NCBI RefSeq assembly: GCF_905475345.1
Contig: NC_066608.1
Span: 3,633,501 to 3,697,500 of the forward strand
DNA: 64,000 nucleotides
Direction of reading: 5' to 3'
From: Vespula vulgaris
Taxonomy: Eukaryota > Arthropoda > Insecta > Hymenoptera > Vespidae
Below are positions 40,245 to 52,388 of this stretch, piece after piece (position 1 is the first letter of the stretch; every line of letters starts with the position of its first letter). The position numbers and the translations under genes are program-made. The notes below the pieces were generated by a model. The model saw only the letters and a list, made by a program, of their open reading frames with translations. It ran no database searches and had not been told where the DNA came from.

Positions 40245-40475
40245 TTAATTCCTATGCAATTTTAAACTATTATAAAACTATATTAAAGCATAATTTTAGT
40301 TGCACGTAGGAATCCTTTCTTGGCATAGTTTTGATAGAAAAATTACAAAAATTAGTTTATTAAAATTTGATAAAAACAGTTTTTTGGCAAAAAGAATTTT
40401 TTTCATGGAAAAAATCTGATGTGCAACTAAAAATCATCTTGCTTTAACCATCCTGTAAATATTTCAAATTCATGA
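40245..40475. repeat. Hairpin-forming inverted repeat, MITE-like
   Basis: TTTTAGTTGCAC (40294-40305) and GTGCAACTAAAA (40421-40432) are exact inverted repeats. The match extends outward imperfectly through TTAAAGCA on the left and TGCTTTAA on the right. The loop is about 115 bases. A related single arm occurs at 35679. Confidence 0.6.
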
Positions 40476-40676
40476 GACAAAAGTTCATTGATATATAATG
40501 GATAATTCATTGATATTCATTCTAGTGGACGATTAAAAGTGTATAAGTCTAATTTTTATAAAAACAGGATAAATATATACCGTTAATATATCCAACATTA
40601 AGATCTTTTGCTTATGGTTCTAATAAAACAAATCAATTTCATTTTTTTCCCGCTCCTTTACCTAACATTTTAATAG

Positions 40677-40715
40677 CATATATATATATATACATATGTG
40701 TGTGTGTGTGTGTAC
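40677..40715. repeat. (AT)n-(GT)n microsatellite
   Basis: Short AT run followed by about eight GT units. Confidence 0.92.
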
Positions 40716-41944
40716 ACTCATTAAAAATACAATATAATAGTGGGAAGAACAATATAAATTGAGTTAACTAATAATTCTGACTTATACTTCTTTGCCCGTC
40801 TACCAGAAATTTATATGTGTGCTCAGTTAAAAATAAAATATGTAGTTTCAAGAAAAACATTTAAAATTTAACAGAAATTTAGGTACACAAGCGATCGCAC
40901 TACAATTTCATCGATAATTCGAATTTGAATGTAATAATTTGAGAATCTGAGATATTAAGAAAATGCAAAAAAAGTTAAAATTTTAAAAACCATCACAATA
41001 GCTTTCTATTATAAGGCAAAGCCGAAATTGATCGAAAATGTTTAATAAAAAAATCTAATCTAAGAATCTGTCTGTTTAAGTATTACATAACACGAAAACA
41101 ACTAAATATTAATAAAAACAAAATAATGGTTGACAAATGTTTGACAAACATATAACAAAAAAGATTAACTAAATAAATAACGAAACAGATTTTAGTAGAA
41201 CAAAAATTTGAACACAAAACGAAACGTCAAAAAGTTTAGAATCCGATCTACGCGTCTACGTTACGAAACATCGCGTGTTATCTCAAAAAAAAAGAAAAAA
41301 CATTTTTTTAAGAATTAATATAATTATGAGTTTTATGCGATAGACGATACTCGACTGTCTTTCGTCATGTTCGAGCATTAGCTTAGATATCACATTACAA
41401 ATGTACTTCGATAATAAGAGTAAAGTAATATCTGTAAATCCCAAGAACGAGTAGATTTCGATCATAGTACCTCGCAGACACAATCGCAGATAAACTTACC
41501 ATCTTCGTTACGTTCTATATAAGAGGATCCTTGCGTCATTGATTACATCGAATTTTACATGTACGTACGTATGTACCTATGTACGTATATTCATCTTCTC
41601 GCTCAAATTGTTATGAGAGTTAAGATAAGATCCTAAATTATACTAACGATGAAATAGAGGTAACGTTAAAAACGAGAACATAACGATAACACTACCCGAT
41701 CTTAAATTTGATCTTGAAATTAAGACATTTTTTTTCTTCTTTTTTTATTTCTTTTTCTTTTTTCTTTCCTTTTTGGCATCGAAAGATGAGTTCGAGTACT
41801 TCAGCGAGGCGACAGAGACTTGTGTAACTAAGGAAGAAATGTTGACGCAGGTCGTAAAGGTTGACGTACACATAAGTGAACGTCGATGACGCGTTGAAAG
41901 AGAGAAAAGGAAAGATGGAGAGCTTGCACACGCATTCTACGCAT

Positions 41945-41966
41945 TCTCTCTCTCTCTCTCTCTCTC
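41945..41966. repeat. (TC)n microsatellite
   Basis: About eleven CT units. Confidence 0.9.
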
Positions 41967-42041
41967 CTCTTTCTTCCTCTCTCATATTCGTTCGCTCACT
42001 CGGTCCTCCCAAGTGAATGGACCAAGTGAGGGCCTACGTAC

Positions 42042-42147
42042 ATACGCACATATAACATATACGCATACATACATACATTCAACACATACATACATTTATA
42101 CATACATACATACATACATTCATCATACATACATACAACATACATAT
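42042..42147. repeat. Degenerate (CATA)n repeat
   Basis: CATA units broken up by TTCA, ACAC and TCAT words. Confidence 0.9.
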
Positions 42148-42614
42148 AAGCAATCAGATATCAGCCGACGTTTATGCAAGATCGTTATAACATAATACTA
42201 TAGCGGCAATTTAGCTCGCCTGGAAACGCGTTTCCTTTTTAGTCCTTTCTCTCCTTGCTTCGTGGTTTCAATGCGAACAGTTGCGCACCGGCTGCAAACT
42301 TATACGGGACGAATTCTCTTCTTCTGTATAGACCGGTTTTATCCATCGATCGGAATCCAAACTGAATCGCTTTGTAATTTACTAATTTTTCGAGAGCATT
42401 CGAATTTATTTAACCGATAAATTCCACCGACGTTTTTATCATTTTATGACTTTTTTTCTTTTTCTACGAGCGATTTCACGTCGGTCAACATCTAATAACT
42501 ATGGGACAATGATTAAAGGAAAATTTACGAGATTCGATAAAAGTTCGTCATTATTTTATTACGTAAACGTTCGGTTGCGAACATGTTAAGAAAATGCAAA
42601 GATAGATTCGTCAA

Positions 42615-42618
42615 TATT

Positions 42619-42650
<32 letters not shown>
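42615..42650. repeat. (AT)n microsatellite
   Basis: Imperfect AT run with one ACAT break. Confidence 0.9.
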
Positions 42651-42651
<1 letters not shown>

Positions 42652-43741
42652 TCATGTCAATATTATATTAATAACCCATGACATAATCTCACTTTTAAAG
42701 CGTGACACGAGAGCGCAAAGATTTATTTTCAGAGTGGCTTTCTTTCTATTCTCCTCCTCGAAAGAATGATTATATTAGTCGACGACAAACCATTAAGAGA
42801 ACTATAAACGCGAAGAAGCGTGAGCGTTTATGGACAATGAAAAATTATATAATCCTTTCTTAGGTAGGACACTCTAGTTCAAAGGTTTGATCGTTATCTT
42901 CCAACGCCTTTCTTCCTCATTCTTTCATGTATTTCTTATTAACGTCTTCAAAGACCGTACGCGCGTACCTGAAAAACGAGGATCCATGTAAATTATCGAA
43001 TTTATTCAATAGGAAATCACGAGTTCGATTCGATATGCCGCAAAAAATTACATAGGAAGTGACTAGTACGCCATCGGTACGTTCGTATCAGTACGCGGAA
43101 TGCTAAATATTACTTAAATATGACTCATCGTCGCAGTGCTTTGCAAACTAGCTACATGTAACAATAACGTATAGTCATATACATTGCTCAAACTTCATTC
43201 GCTTTTATCGTCTTACTTTTAAAGCTTAGCTCGTATCGTTCCCAACATTCGATGCAATTTATGTAAAATATTTGTTATATAAATATTTTATATAAATATT
43301 TATATAAAATATAAAGTGAAACTTTTTAAAACAAATTTTCCATCGAATATCGTTGAATCCGTTCGAAATTGTAATTGCAGTCGATCAGCGTTGATCGTGA
43401 ATTCATCAAGGACGTACCGTGACATTGTACGATCCATCAAGCAAAAGATAAAAAAGGGACGAACGAAATGACGTTCGGCTCTTAAATCGATACGATTAAT
43501 TACGTAATCGATTTTTCTGCAAAATTCGAAAATCAATACGAAGCTTTGATCGCCGATCAACCGTAAAGATTAGAATTTTTAAGAATCGAGGCGATCGAAA
43601 GAGAAAAAAACACCACAAAGAAAAGAAGGAGCAAGAAAAGAGATTCGACTGTTTTCTATCAAAGCTGAATAAGCACCTATAGAGACAAGAGTTGGCTCGT
43701 CTCGCGTCTAGTAAGAGGAAAATAGGGAGTCTGGCTCCGTG

Positions 43742-43948
43742 TTAGATGGCGTAAAGTAACGGTCCACCGGTCAAGGCTCGCCAAGGCCTTTTATCGCTCT
43801 TGTCGACCAGACGGATGCCGTTCTGCCTGAGCCACGTTGCACAATTTCGTTTCTTCTCCTCTTTTACCCTAGCTGCAGTACCAATCGTGGCATCTCGTCC
43901 TTTTTCTTGTTCTTTTTTTCCTTCCTTCCTTTCTTTGCAAAGTACCAA
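43742..43948 (-). other. 68-codon ORF with a protein-like C-terminal half, unidentified
   Basis: The first half is Lys/Glu-rich and derives from a purine tract. The second half (WLRQNGIRLVDKSDKRPWRA then LTGGPLLYAI and a stop) has mostly G- or C-ending codons, unlike the surrounding AT-rich intron. It matches no family I know. It may be a coding or untranslated exon of a nested gene, or chance in a GC-richer patch. Confidence 0.18.
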
Positions 43949-44364
43949 TGCCTATATGCCGAGTATATCTTCTTATATTTGCGCATACACATAGAACGTA
44001 TCCCAACACGATTCATTCATAATGTTTGCGCATTATACGATCCACGCAAAATGCAAACGGAAATGCGATTGCGATCGCTTACGTAGGATAAATGGAAAAT
44101 TTTGTTCCTAATCTGTAATTTGCCGAGATAAAAGGAAAAAAGAAAGAGAGAAAAAGAAAAATACCGTCGGTGAATAATGTATGAAGCGATAGAGCAGTAC
44201 CAATCGTATATATCAGTCTCGTCCTAGTATCTCGAAAGTTTGGAAGCAAAGTCTTCGGAACACCCAACGGTGAACTGACATTTGAGAACAATAAGATGAC
44301 CCGAGTGAAAGGCGACCGCAAAAAATACTTTCGAAAATCTCACGATATAAAATACGCTAGTTGG

Positions 44365-44365
44365 T

Positions 44366-44399
<34 letters not shown>
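44365..44399. repeat. (GA)n microsatellite
   Basis: GA run with one AAAG break. Confidence 0.92.
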
Positions 44400-45578
44400 C
44401 GAGCCAAGGATGTAAGGATGCACGGTGATCGAAAAATGAAACCATATATCGATCAAAATGCTCTAAATTTGTATATCTAAATAAAAAAAAAAGTCGTTTC
44501 TGCAGCAAAATTTATATTGTTAAATACATATATGTATACGTTAAAACTACTATACTTTGAAATTCTCGAAAGTTTCTCTCGCATGTTTCTCTCCTTCGAG
44601 TCTCCATCACTCATCGAATCCAATCGGTATTTGTCAGAGATCGTAAGTACTTCGTAATTGATAGAATCATTGCCAAGATATTAAATCGCGTATCACGGTC
44701 ACGGCCACAGAATCCAAACGCATCCGATGCAGCTTCAATGGCCTAGATTAGAATGTTTATCGGTGATTATTCAAAATCGAATTGGTATGATATATAAGCG
44801 ACTCTCGTCACGATATTACAAATCGCATTATACTTCGTTGAAATTCAATGGGAACGTTACTAGCACTTGTTACTTCGTACATAAGAAAAATCGGATATAA
44901 GTAAGACTTTAATACGAATAATGTTTTTATATTAGTATCACGAATCAATTATGTTAATAGCGTAAGATAAAGAATAGAAGTTGTGTAAGACAGTGGAAAC
45001 AATGTAGTTTAAGTAACTAACAATGCTTGGGTGTTGCTTCTAAAGATATCGAATAGAATGAGTGATAGAATACGTTGTGCGTGAATGAGTTAGGGAGTGT
45101 GTATATTTTAAGTACGTTTTTAGGTCATTCAGAGTATTAGTATGTGTGTAAACACGTGTAGGGGTACGCCTCTGTGAGTGACTGATTGTTAAAAAGCGTC
45201 GGAGTATCAGAACGGTTTACCTATGTCATAGAATTATATGAACTAACACACTGTTATAGAATTGCATAATGTTAAATAATATTCTGTTGTACAATTTCAA
45301 TATAGTATTATATAGCAGCATAGCGTTGTACCGAATCGTATATAAAATTGTAGATTGTGTTCTAACGAATACCTATATATACATATTTTTCAATATTACT
45401 TGACAATATCGCGCAGCGATCTCTCGTCTTTTATAATTAAGAAAAAAATATTATTATATTGTTGATAAAATGTCTACTCATAATCGAAAATGACAATGTT
45501 TTCTTAACTCTATGGCGACACGAAGACATGTATGTCAGGTGCAAATTTGAATAAAAAAGGAAATTTAATTAACATTTC

Positions 45579-45595
45579 GAATTTCGTTTGAAATA
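45579..45595 (+). repeat. 17-bp direct repeat, left copy, flanking the transposase relic
   Basis: GAATTTCGTTTGAAATA here is repeated exactly at 46123-46139. Confidence 0.9.
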
Positions 45596-45655
45596 TACAT
45601 TTTCTATTCCAGAGTCGTATCGCTAATGATGAATGTGGATAACATGTGTTTGTAG

Positions 45656-46064
45656 CAACATGCAAGTAAAAGACGTAGAATGCGAAAACATTTTCAAAGG
45701 AAGTTTCATAAGGAAGGTCCAACAGACAAGGTTATTCGTGAATTATTAACAAAATTTCATAGAACCGGATCTGTGCACGATGACAGCAGAAATGATTAAT
45801 GTGGGTACGTGATTATCTAGATAGACGGTTTCCAGGTCGCTAGATTGGTAGTCGTGAAACACAGTCATGGGCAACACGTTCAACCGATTTAACACCATTA
45901 GATATATTTTTGCCTGGAATTTCATTAATTCGAAGGTGTATACTGGTAGAAGAATTATTTATATGACCGAACTTCGAAATCGTATTATCCATGCTACTCA
46001 GAAAATAACACTTCGAATGTTAGAAAGTTTGTTCCGGGAAACAATTTATAGCTTTGATTTTTGA
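45656..46064 (+). pseudogene. Decayed Tc1/mariner-type transposase with its centre deleted
   Basis: From 45656 a 47-codon frame reads RKHFQRKFHKEGPTDKVIRE and LLTKFHRTGSVHDD. This is the N-terminal helix-turn-helix of an insect mariner-like group (xxRRFxxxxPxxxxIRxxxxKFxxTGSV). After a stop at 45797 the sequence jumps to VRDYLDRRFPGR, a stop, then STDLTPLDIF (about 45875-45905), which is the SPDLxPxD motif with the third catalytic acid. After a frameshift it continues WNFINSKVYTGRRI and MTELRNRI to a TGA at 46062. The part with the first two catalytic aspartates is missing. An intact transposase of this type is roughly 350 residues. The copy is dead and lies in bestrophin intron 1. Confidence 0.82.
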
Positions 46065-46122
46065 AAAGATACTGATCGTCACTATGTGAAAACAAATACA
46101 TATATGGCATTAATTCTTCGTA

Positions 46123-46139
46123 GAATTTCGTTTGAAATA
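46123..46139 (+). repeat. 17-bp direct repeat, right copy, flanking the transposase relic
   Basis: Exact match to 45579-45595, 544 bp apart, with the transposase relic between them. Confidence 0.9.
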
Positions 46140-49100
46140 AATATATTTTTTATCTCTCAAATCTATTTTTTTAATTTTTATTATTTTATAAAATAGACAG
46201 TAACTTTCGAGACAAAAAAATTGTTTTTATCTGAAAATAAAATTAATTTAGAAAAAACCATACTTTATAAACCTTATTTCATATAACCATACCTATGTCT
46301 TGGAAATAAATCATTTTTTATCGTATCAAGTCGCACATAAACTTGTAAATAAAATCTATTCCATTAAATGAATAAATAAATATATATATATATATTTATG
46401 TATAATATTACAATAGATATTATAAATAATATGTATATATGTGTGTTAAATAGATATATTATTTTTGCATATTATGTAATTATACCATCTACCGATCTTC
46501 CGTCTTCGATAATTTAACGTAAAATCGTCTTAAAAAATAGAAAAAAAATTTCTAAAAGAAGAATCTTATGCCAGTCATTATTCTAATTTCAGATCGTCAA
46601 TACTTTTTCGAACACCTGTTTCAAATCGATTCTTTTGTAACAATGTTTATCGAGATTCGTGGGCTCTCTTTGCATGACCCTATACCTACGTGTCGCGCTC
46701 TTCGTGGGCGGACAATGAGAAATGTTCTCTTCCTGGATCGAGATCGCTATGTGAAAAGGAGAGACTCGAAATGTCGGTGATAGGGAAATAATGTAAATCT
46801 TTCACGCATATTTCACATCCTCTTCGTATATTAATCATCATTCTGATACATCTCATTTATTTTAGTATCAGATCGAAAAATAAGCGACGTTTGGATGAAT
46901 AATAAACTAAATTAGAAACTAAAACTGTTATCTCTCGAATGACACTTCTGACGTCACTAGAATGAACGCTACAGAAAAAGAATGGAAAAAGAAAAAAAGA
47001 AAGATATGGAGACAAGCGTATAAAACGAAACGCGTAGTAAGATCATGGACCGTAAAATCCTCAATCTGTTTTTGGGCGATCACATTACACGAACGCTTAT
47101 AGGAATAACTTGACTTAGAATCGACGTATCGTGTCGTTAATTAGCATACGTATTGATCGAGGTCTTTGATAATCTCGAGATACATATACATATACATACG
47201 TCCGTACTACGTAAGTGGACGATTATTCGATTACGCAATCCCGATTGTGGATTCGTATTACGAATTTTTTTGCAAAGGTGACCGTCATCCGGTTGATATG
47301 AGACACGGTCATAGGTGAGAACGCTTATTCGTGCTCGTTAAAATATATTTTACAATATAATGTCTCAATATTACTCCTTACGTCACGATAGATCATTATT
47401 TTTATTGTAAAAAAAAAAGTGTCGGAGTAAGGTATCGGACTCGTTCGCATCGAAGAAGATAAAAAGTAACACTCTTGTCAGTGTTCTTGTCGGATTAGAT
47501 AAAGAAATAAACGTTTGAAATCTGTGATCTAAATTATAATTGTAATTCAGGATATTATTCAAAGTTAATATTGGATTTGCATCATTATTTTGTTTATACC
47601 ATCTGTATTATTCCTTAGGTTTCACGAACTGCGACAAAGATTATTGCTATTTGTTAAAAATATTTTTTCTATAGACCAAAAAACGAAAATGCTAATCGAT
47701 TTACCAAAAATTCTCTGATACGCAATACGATTACGGAAGCGACCGAACGTACAAACGATGTATAAACACACGTGCCGCGTTGGGCTTCCTTTATATACGA
47801 CTGTTTACATAATTCTCGTACATAAGATTAACCTCGGTAAAGAATTAATAATGGTAAAGTGTTAATAATGGCGTCCGATCGGAGGTAGTAAACTTAAAGG
47901 TTGATTCACACTATTTAAGTTCAATCATTTCAAAGGACTTGGGAAATTTGAATTTATTCTACTCGTTTAATTGTTCGCAACAAAGTCCTCGAATGAATAT
48001 AAAACTTTTTACTTTTTAAGGATATTAATTGTAAAATAAGAAAATCCAACGAGAATCATTTGCAAATTAATAATATCGACGTTACAACGTAATCAAGCAA
48101 ACTACGTAAAATCTTGTTTTATCACGATTCCAAACGAAGCTTTTGGGAAATCCCAAGGAAATCTCTTTTTCTCAGCTTTTCCTCTATTAATTATATCTGA
48201 GAAAATTGAAAATAGAAATAAAATTATGGAAATGATGTCCCGATAACAAAAAAGTTTGAAAAATTCGAATTATTTGTTATTATAAAATTGTAACGATATA
48301 TTTTTTAATCTGATATCAAATATAATTAACGCACTATAATGTTCTACAACTTCTGTATAAATTTTAGGTTAATATCTCCAGAATGTAATAAAATCATCAA
48401 GAAATGTAGTTTCGAGAAAAATTGCATTCAAAGCTTCAATATAATATTCATTTTAGAATAGTTATTTATATGATTCAAAACTTTATTGTTGATTATTATT
48501 ATTATTATTTACGAAGTTCTTTGCTAAATGTATTTCATTATTCTCTCGTATGATTTACGAGTAAGAAAACATGGCAGATTCATTAAACCGCAATACCTTA
48601 CAAAACCGATACAAACAAGACCTTATTTATGCCCGTTTAGTTGGCCGCATGTCACACTAAGTTTTACAGTATTCTAACCGCAATTTTGCCAATTTTTCAA
48701 AAAGTTAAACAGAAAAATATTTCTAAACGATCACTCTATCGGAAAAAAGCAAACATCGTTATTTTCGAAATTTCAAATCTTAATCCCTTCAGTCGCAATT
48801 CAGTTTCAATTATTTATATTCGCACGTATCATTTCAGTGTATTATCAGATATATGTAAGTCTGATTGTATCGTGTATATAAACGAATAATGATTAGTATT
48901 CATTTTTATGTAAGAATAACTATCAAAAAATATCGTTTATGTGGACTAATAATCAAACCGGAGACTAGAACTTAGATTGAACTGAAATGTGTGAATCGAC
49001 TTTAAGTCGGGTGAAAATTGATAATATACTCGTAAGTAGTCATCGTAAAAAAAAAAATCGGTCAACTGTTTGAACTGCTAATGAGTCGATATGAGACAAT

Positions 49101-51712
49101 AATTGTCTGCCAATTTGTCAAAGGGAGATGAATCGACCATATTATAGAGAAAAAATAGAACAAAGAAGTGGATTTGAAGTTATCTTTTCTGAAGAAAAAT
49201 GAATAAACGTACGAAAAAAGAATAAATTAAAGAAGAAGAAAAAAACAAAAACGATATCTGCATAATAAAATTTATGAAAAATTATGTATCCCTTTAACCT
49301 TTAATCTTCGTCAAAAGAATTTTACGTAATCGTGATATATTCATAGAAAAAGAAAAAGAAGAAAAATCTACGTCATTTCTTCGTAAATATTCTTTTTTAA
49401 TCCGATGATAATCCGACTGGTTATTGATTTTTCTCGGGAGCCATTCCAAGTATTAAGATCCAATAGCCTTCTACGATTCTCTTTCTTTCATTATGTCAAG
49501 AGCATAGAAAAACTCCTTTATAGCTCTCTCCTCACCTACCTCACGAACCATGGAAATAATTAAAGTGTCCTGGCATTACGATCGGTGTTTAGGCAAGCAT
49601 TATACATACCGATGAGCCTGATTGACAGTGACACATTTACAGGCAGCCTTGTATATCTCGAATCGAGATGCGAAGAGTACGTCGATTAAGCGTCGAAGGT
49701 ATGTATTCACGCGTTTATTGCGTATCACATATGTACATATATCCCACGTTTAATTCGAGACGAAGAGCAATTATTTCCGTGCCAAAACTTATTGTTACTC
49801 GAATCGTAAGAATGATGATTAATTTATTTTTCATGTTACGAGAGCGATACGAATTAACCGAGCGATTCGTCGATCGAGCGTATCAGACGAACCAAGGAAT
49901 AATTTAACGAGTGGTAAATTTCATATGACCTTGGGGGATAACGAGCAATGGCCTCTTGGAGAATTGTCGCTTCGCTTCCTGTTTATATTCGTCACTAAAA
50001 CTCACGATAAACGCCAGACGCAAGGACGAACATATAGAAGGGGCCTATGTCTCGCGAATTTGAATCGAATTCGTTCGTTCGTCCTTCGTCTGATCTTACG
50101 ATCGATCTTGATCGAATTAAATCGCAAAACTTTTTATTCTGATTTTTTGTCATACTCGTATATTTGTTTCGATAACGTTCTTCGTAATCCCATTACGTAA
50201 TTAATGTATTAGAATTCGCGGTAATCGCTTTTAACCGAATATCGCGTTTATTCGAGCGATTCTATGTCTAATCTATGTATTTCTTCGTGCGAAATAAAAC
50301 ATAAAGATTTCGAAAAGAGCAAAAAAGAGAAAAAGGAAAAAAGAAATTATAATAGCCGCTATTGCATATCTTCATCTTTATCTCAATTAAGACAAAAGTT
50401 TGCTGAAATAATTACTCGTTAATTGAACGTGACTATTTCGCAAGGATGAAGATAATTTTTCGAAAGAAAATACTCGAGAGTTATCCGACGATTTCTTCTC
50501 TCCTTTAAAAATTTTCCAAACGATCTCTCTCGTCCTCCGTTTGTCAATCAAATCGAAAACTAATACCCCTCGTTACGAAAAGCATCGATGGCATATTGAT
50601 ATGGGCGTGTGCGCAAAGAGACGCAAAGAGGTCTCCTTCACCTTTCATCGAAGATACGATCATCAAGGCAACAAATTGTAATTGATTCCTCGCTCTAAGC
50701 AAGATAATACCAATGCGGGAAACAAGGCCACGAAGCAACAAAACGTTGCATAACTAACGCCGGTCACGCTTCGCGGAGTGATGCTCAGCGTTTGCCCTTA
50801 CCAATTCTCTCGGATGTTTCTGCACTTCCGTGGATCTTCGATCGATCTTCTAAGATATTCAAAGATATTTACATTTTTTTCCCGCCCAAAACGATTACGT
50901 AATTATTCAAACTGAAGCTAAAATCCGGAAGTGATTCAAGTATTCGACATTTTATGATACTCGACCAACGTTTACTCGTCATAGACGAGTTCTTTCGAAA
51001 CTTTATTCTTTGAAATGAGTTGAAGAAAAAACAAAAAAAGAAAAAAGAAAAATAAAAATCCACCGAACAAGTATTTGCCTTTGCGATCCGTCGAAATACT
51101 ACGGTTAATGCTCGACCATAAAATAGTGTGTATGTATGCGGGTCAACGTGCCGCACACATCGATACGAATGACCGAGAAACGGGTGAATATTTCACAAAG
51201 CACGATACAAGATTTCTTACGTGCATTAGGTACCTGTAATCTCCGATGGAATACTAACCAACGCATTTTATCTCGAAATTTATTAGATCTCATTGGAGAA
51301 GATTTTTCTTAAGAGTCGAAAAGATTGAAACAGTTGTAAGCGAAACAACATTTAATGTTCTCGTCATCAGTTTTTTTTATTCTTTTTCTTAGAAAAAAGA
51401 AAAAAAAACAACTATCATAGCTCTTCATTTCGGAAATATCATTTGTTGTCACAGAGAAACAAAGTAAACGATGCATGACTTTTATTCATCTTCTCATTCG
51501 ATTTTTTTATGATAGTAACGAGTTTCCCATGAATTATCAAATATTTGAAACAAAAAATATGACTTTTTATCCTCTTTTTTATATTCTTTTAACGTTTTGA
51601 ACTCGATAATTGTGATGCATCTGTCAAAAGTTTCTTGCAATAAGGTGACAAAAAAATTTGAAAGAAGGAAATAGACATGACTCTTGAAGAGCGAGATTGA
51701 GTTCTTGGGCAA

Positions 51713-51775
51713 ATAATAATGATGATGATGATGGTGATGATGATAATGATAATAATAATAATAATAATAATATAG
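51713..51775. repeat. Compound (GAT)n-(AAT)n microsatellite
   Basis: GAT/GGT units followed by AAT units. Confidence 0.9.
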
Positions 51776-52350
51776 TAATGATGATTATGATAATGATAGT
51801 GACGGTAATAGTAGTAGTCTATATGCAGGGAGAGATGGAGTGAAACGCTAGATTCATTCACGCGTTTGCTCCATTTACTATACAGCGTGAATTACAGCAA
51901 AACATAACTGTGCAATCATTTAAAATATACATATATCTGTCAATACAATAAATTAGAATATCAAAAATGTAGGCTTCTCGGTTTAAAACATTTATTTTAA
52001 TTCGAAAGAATTCGAAACGTTTAAATTTTCGATTCTTTTATTTCTTTTTAATCGCACTTTTGTATCTTATTCAAGAGTATGCAAAAGTCAACAAAGTCGC
52101 CTAATTAAAAAACATCAAATTTAATTTATTCTAAATTTAATGGTTATTCACGTGTCGTAATGAAAAAATGCCAATCCATTTAAAAATAAATCGATAACTT
52201 CGAAAAAGATGATTTAAAAAAAAATATTGTCGATCATCAATCTGAAAAAAACGATTTAAAAAAAAAATGTTATTGATCAAAATATTGCCTACTTTGGATC
52301 AAAGAATTTCTTTCTTTAAGATTTTTTCGTATCATCAGAAACAACGAAGA

Positions 52351-52388
52351 TAGTTCAAATGTTCGAGTTAAGTGAAACACCCTGTATA
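52351..52388 (-). mobile_element. Lone transposon terminus ending CAGGGTGT
   Basis: The minus strand reads TATA then CAGGGTGTTTCACTTAACTC, the form of a Tc1/mariner-type inverted-repeat end with TA next to it. Its first eight bases equal the left end of the 353-bp MITE at 37981. No partner end was found on the left, so it may be a truncated copy. Confidence 0.4.
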
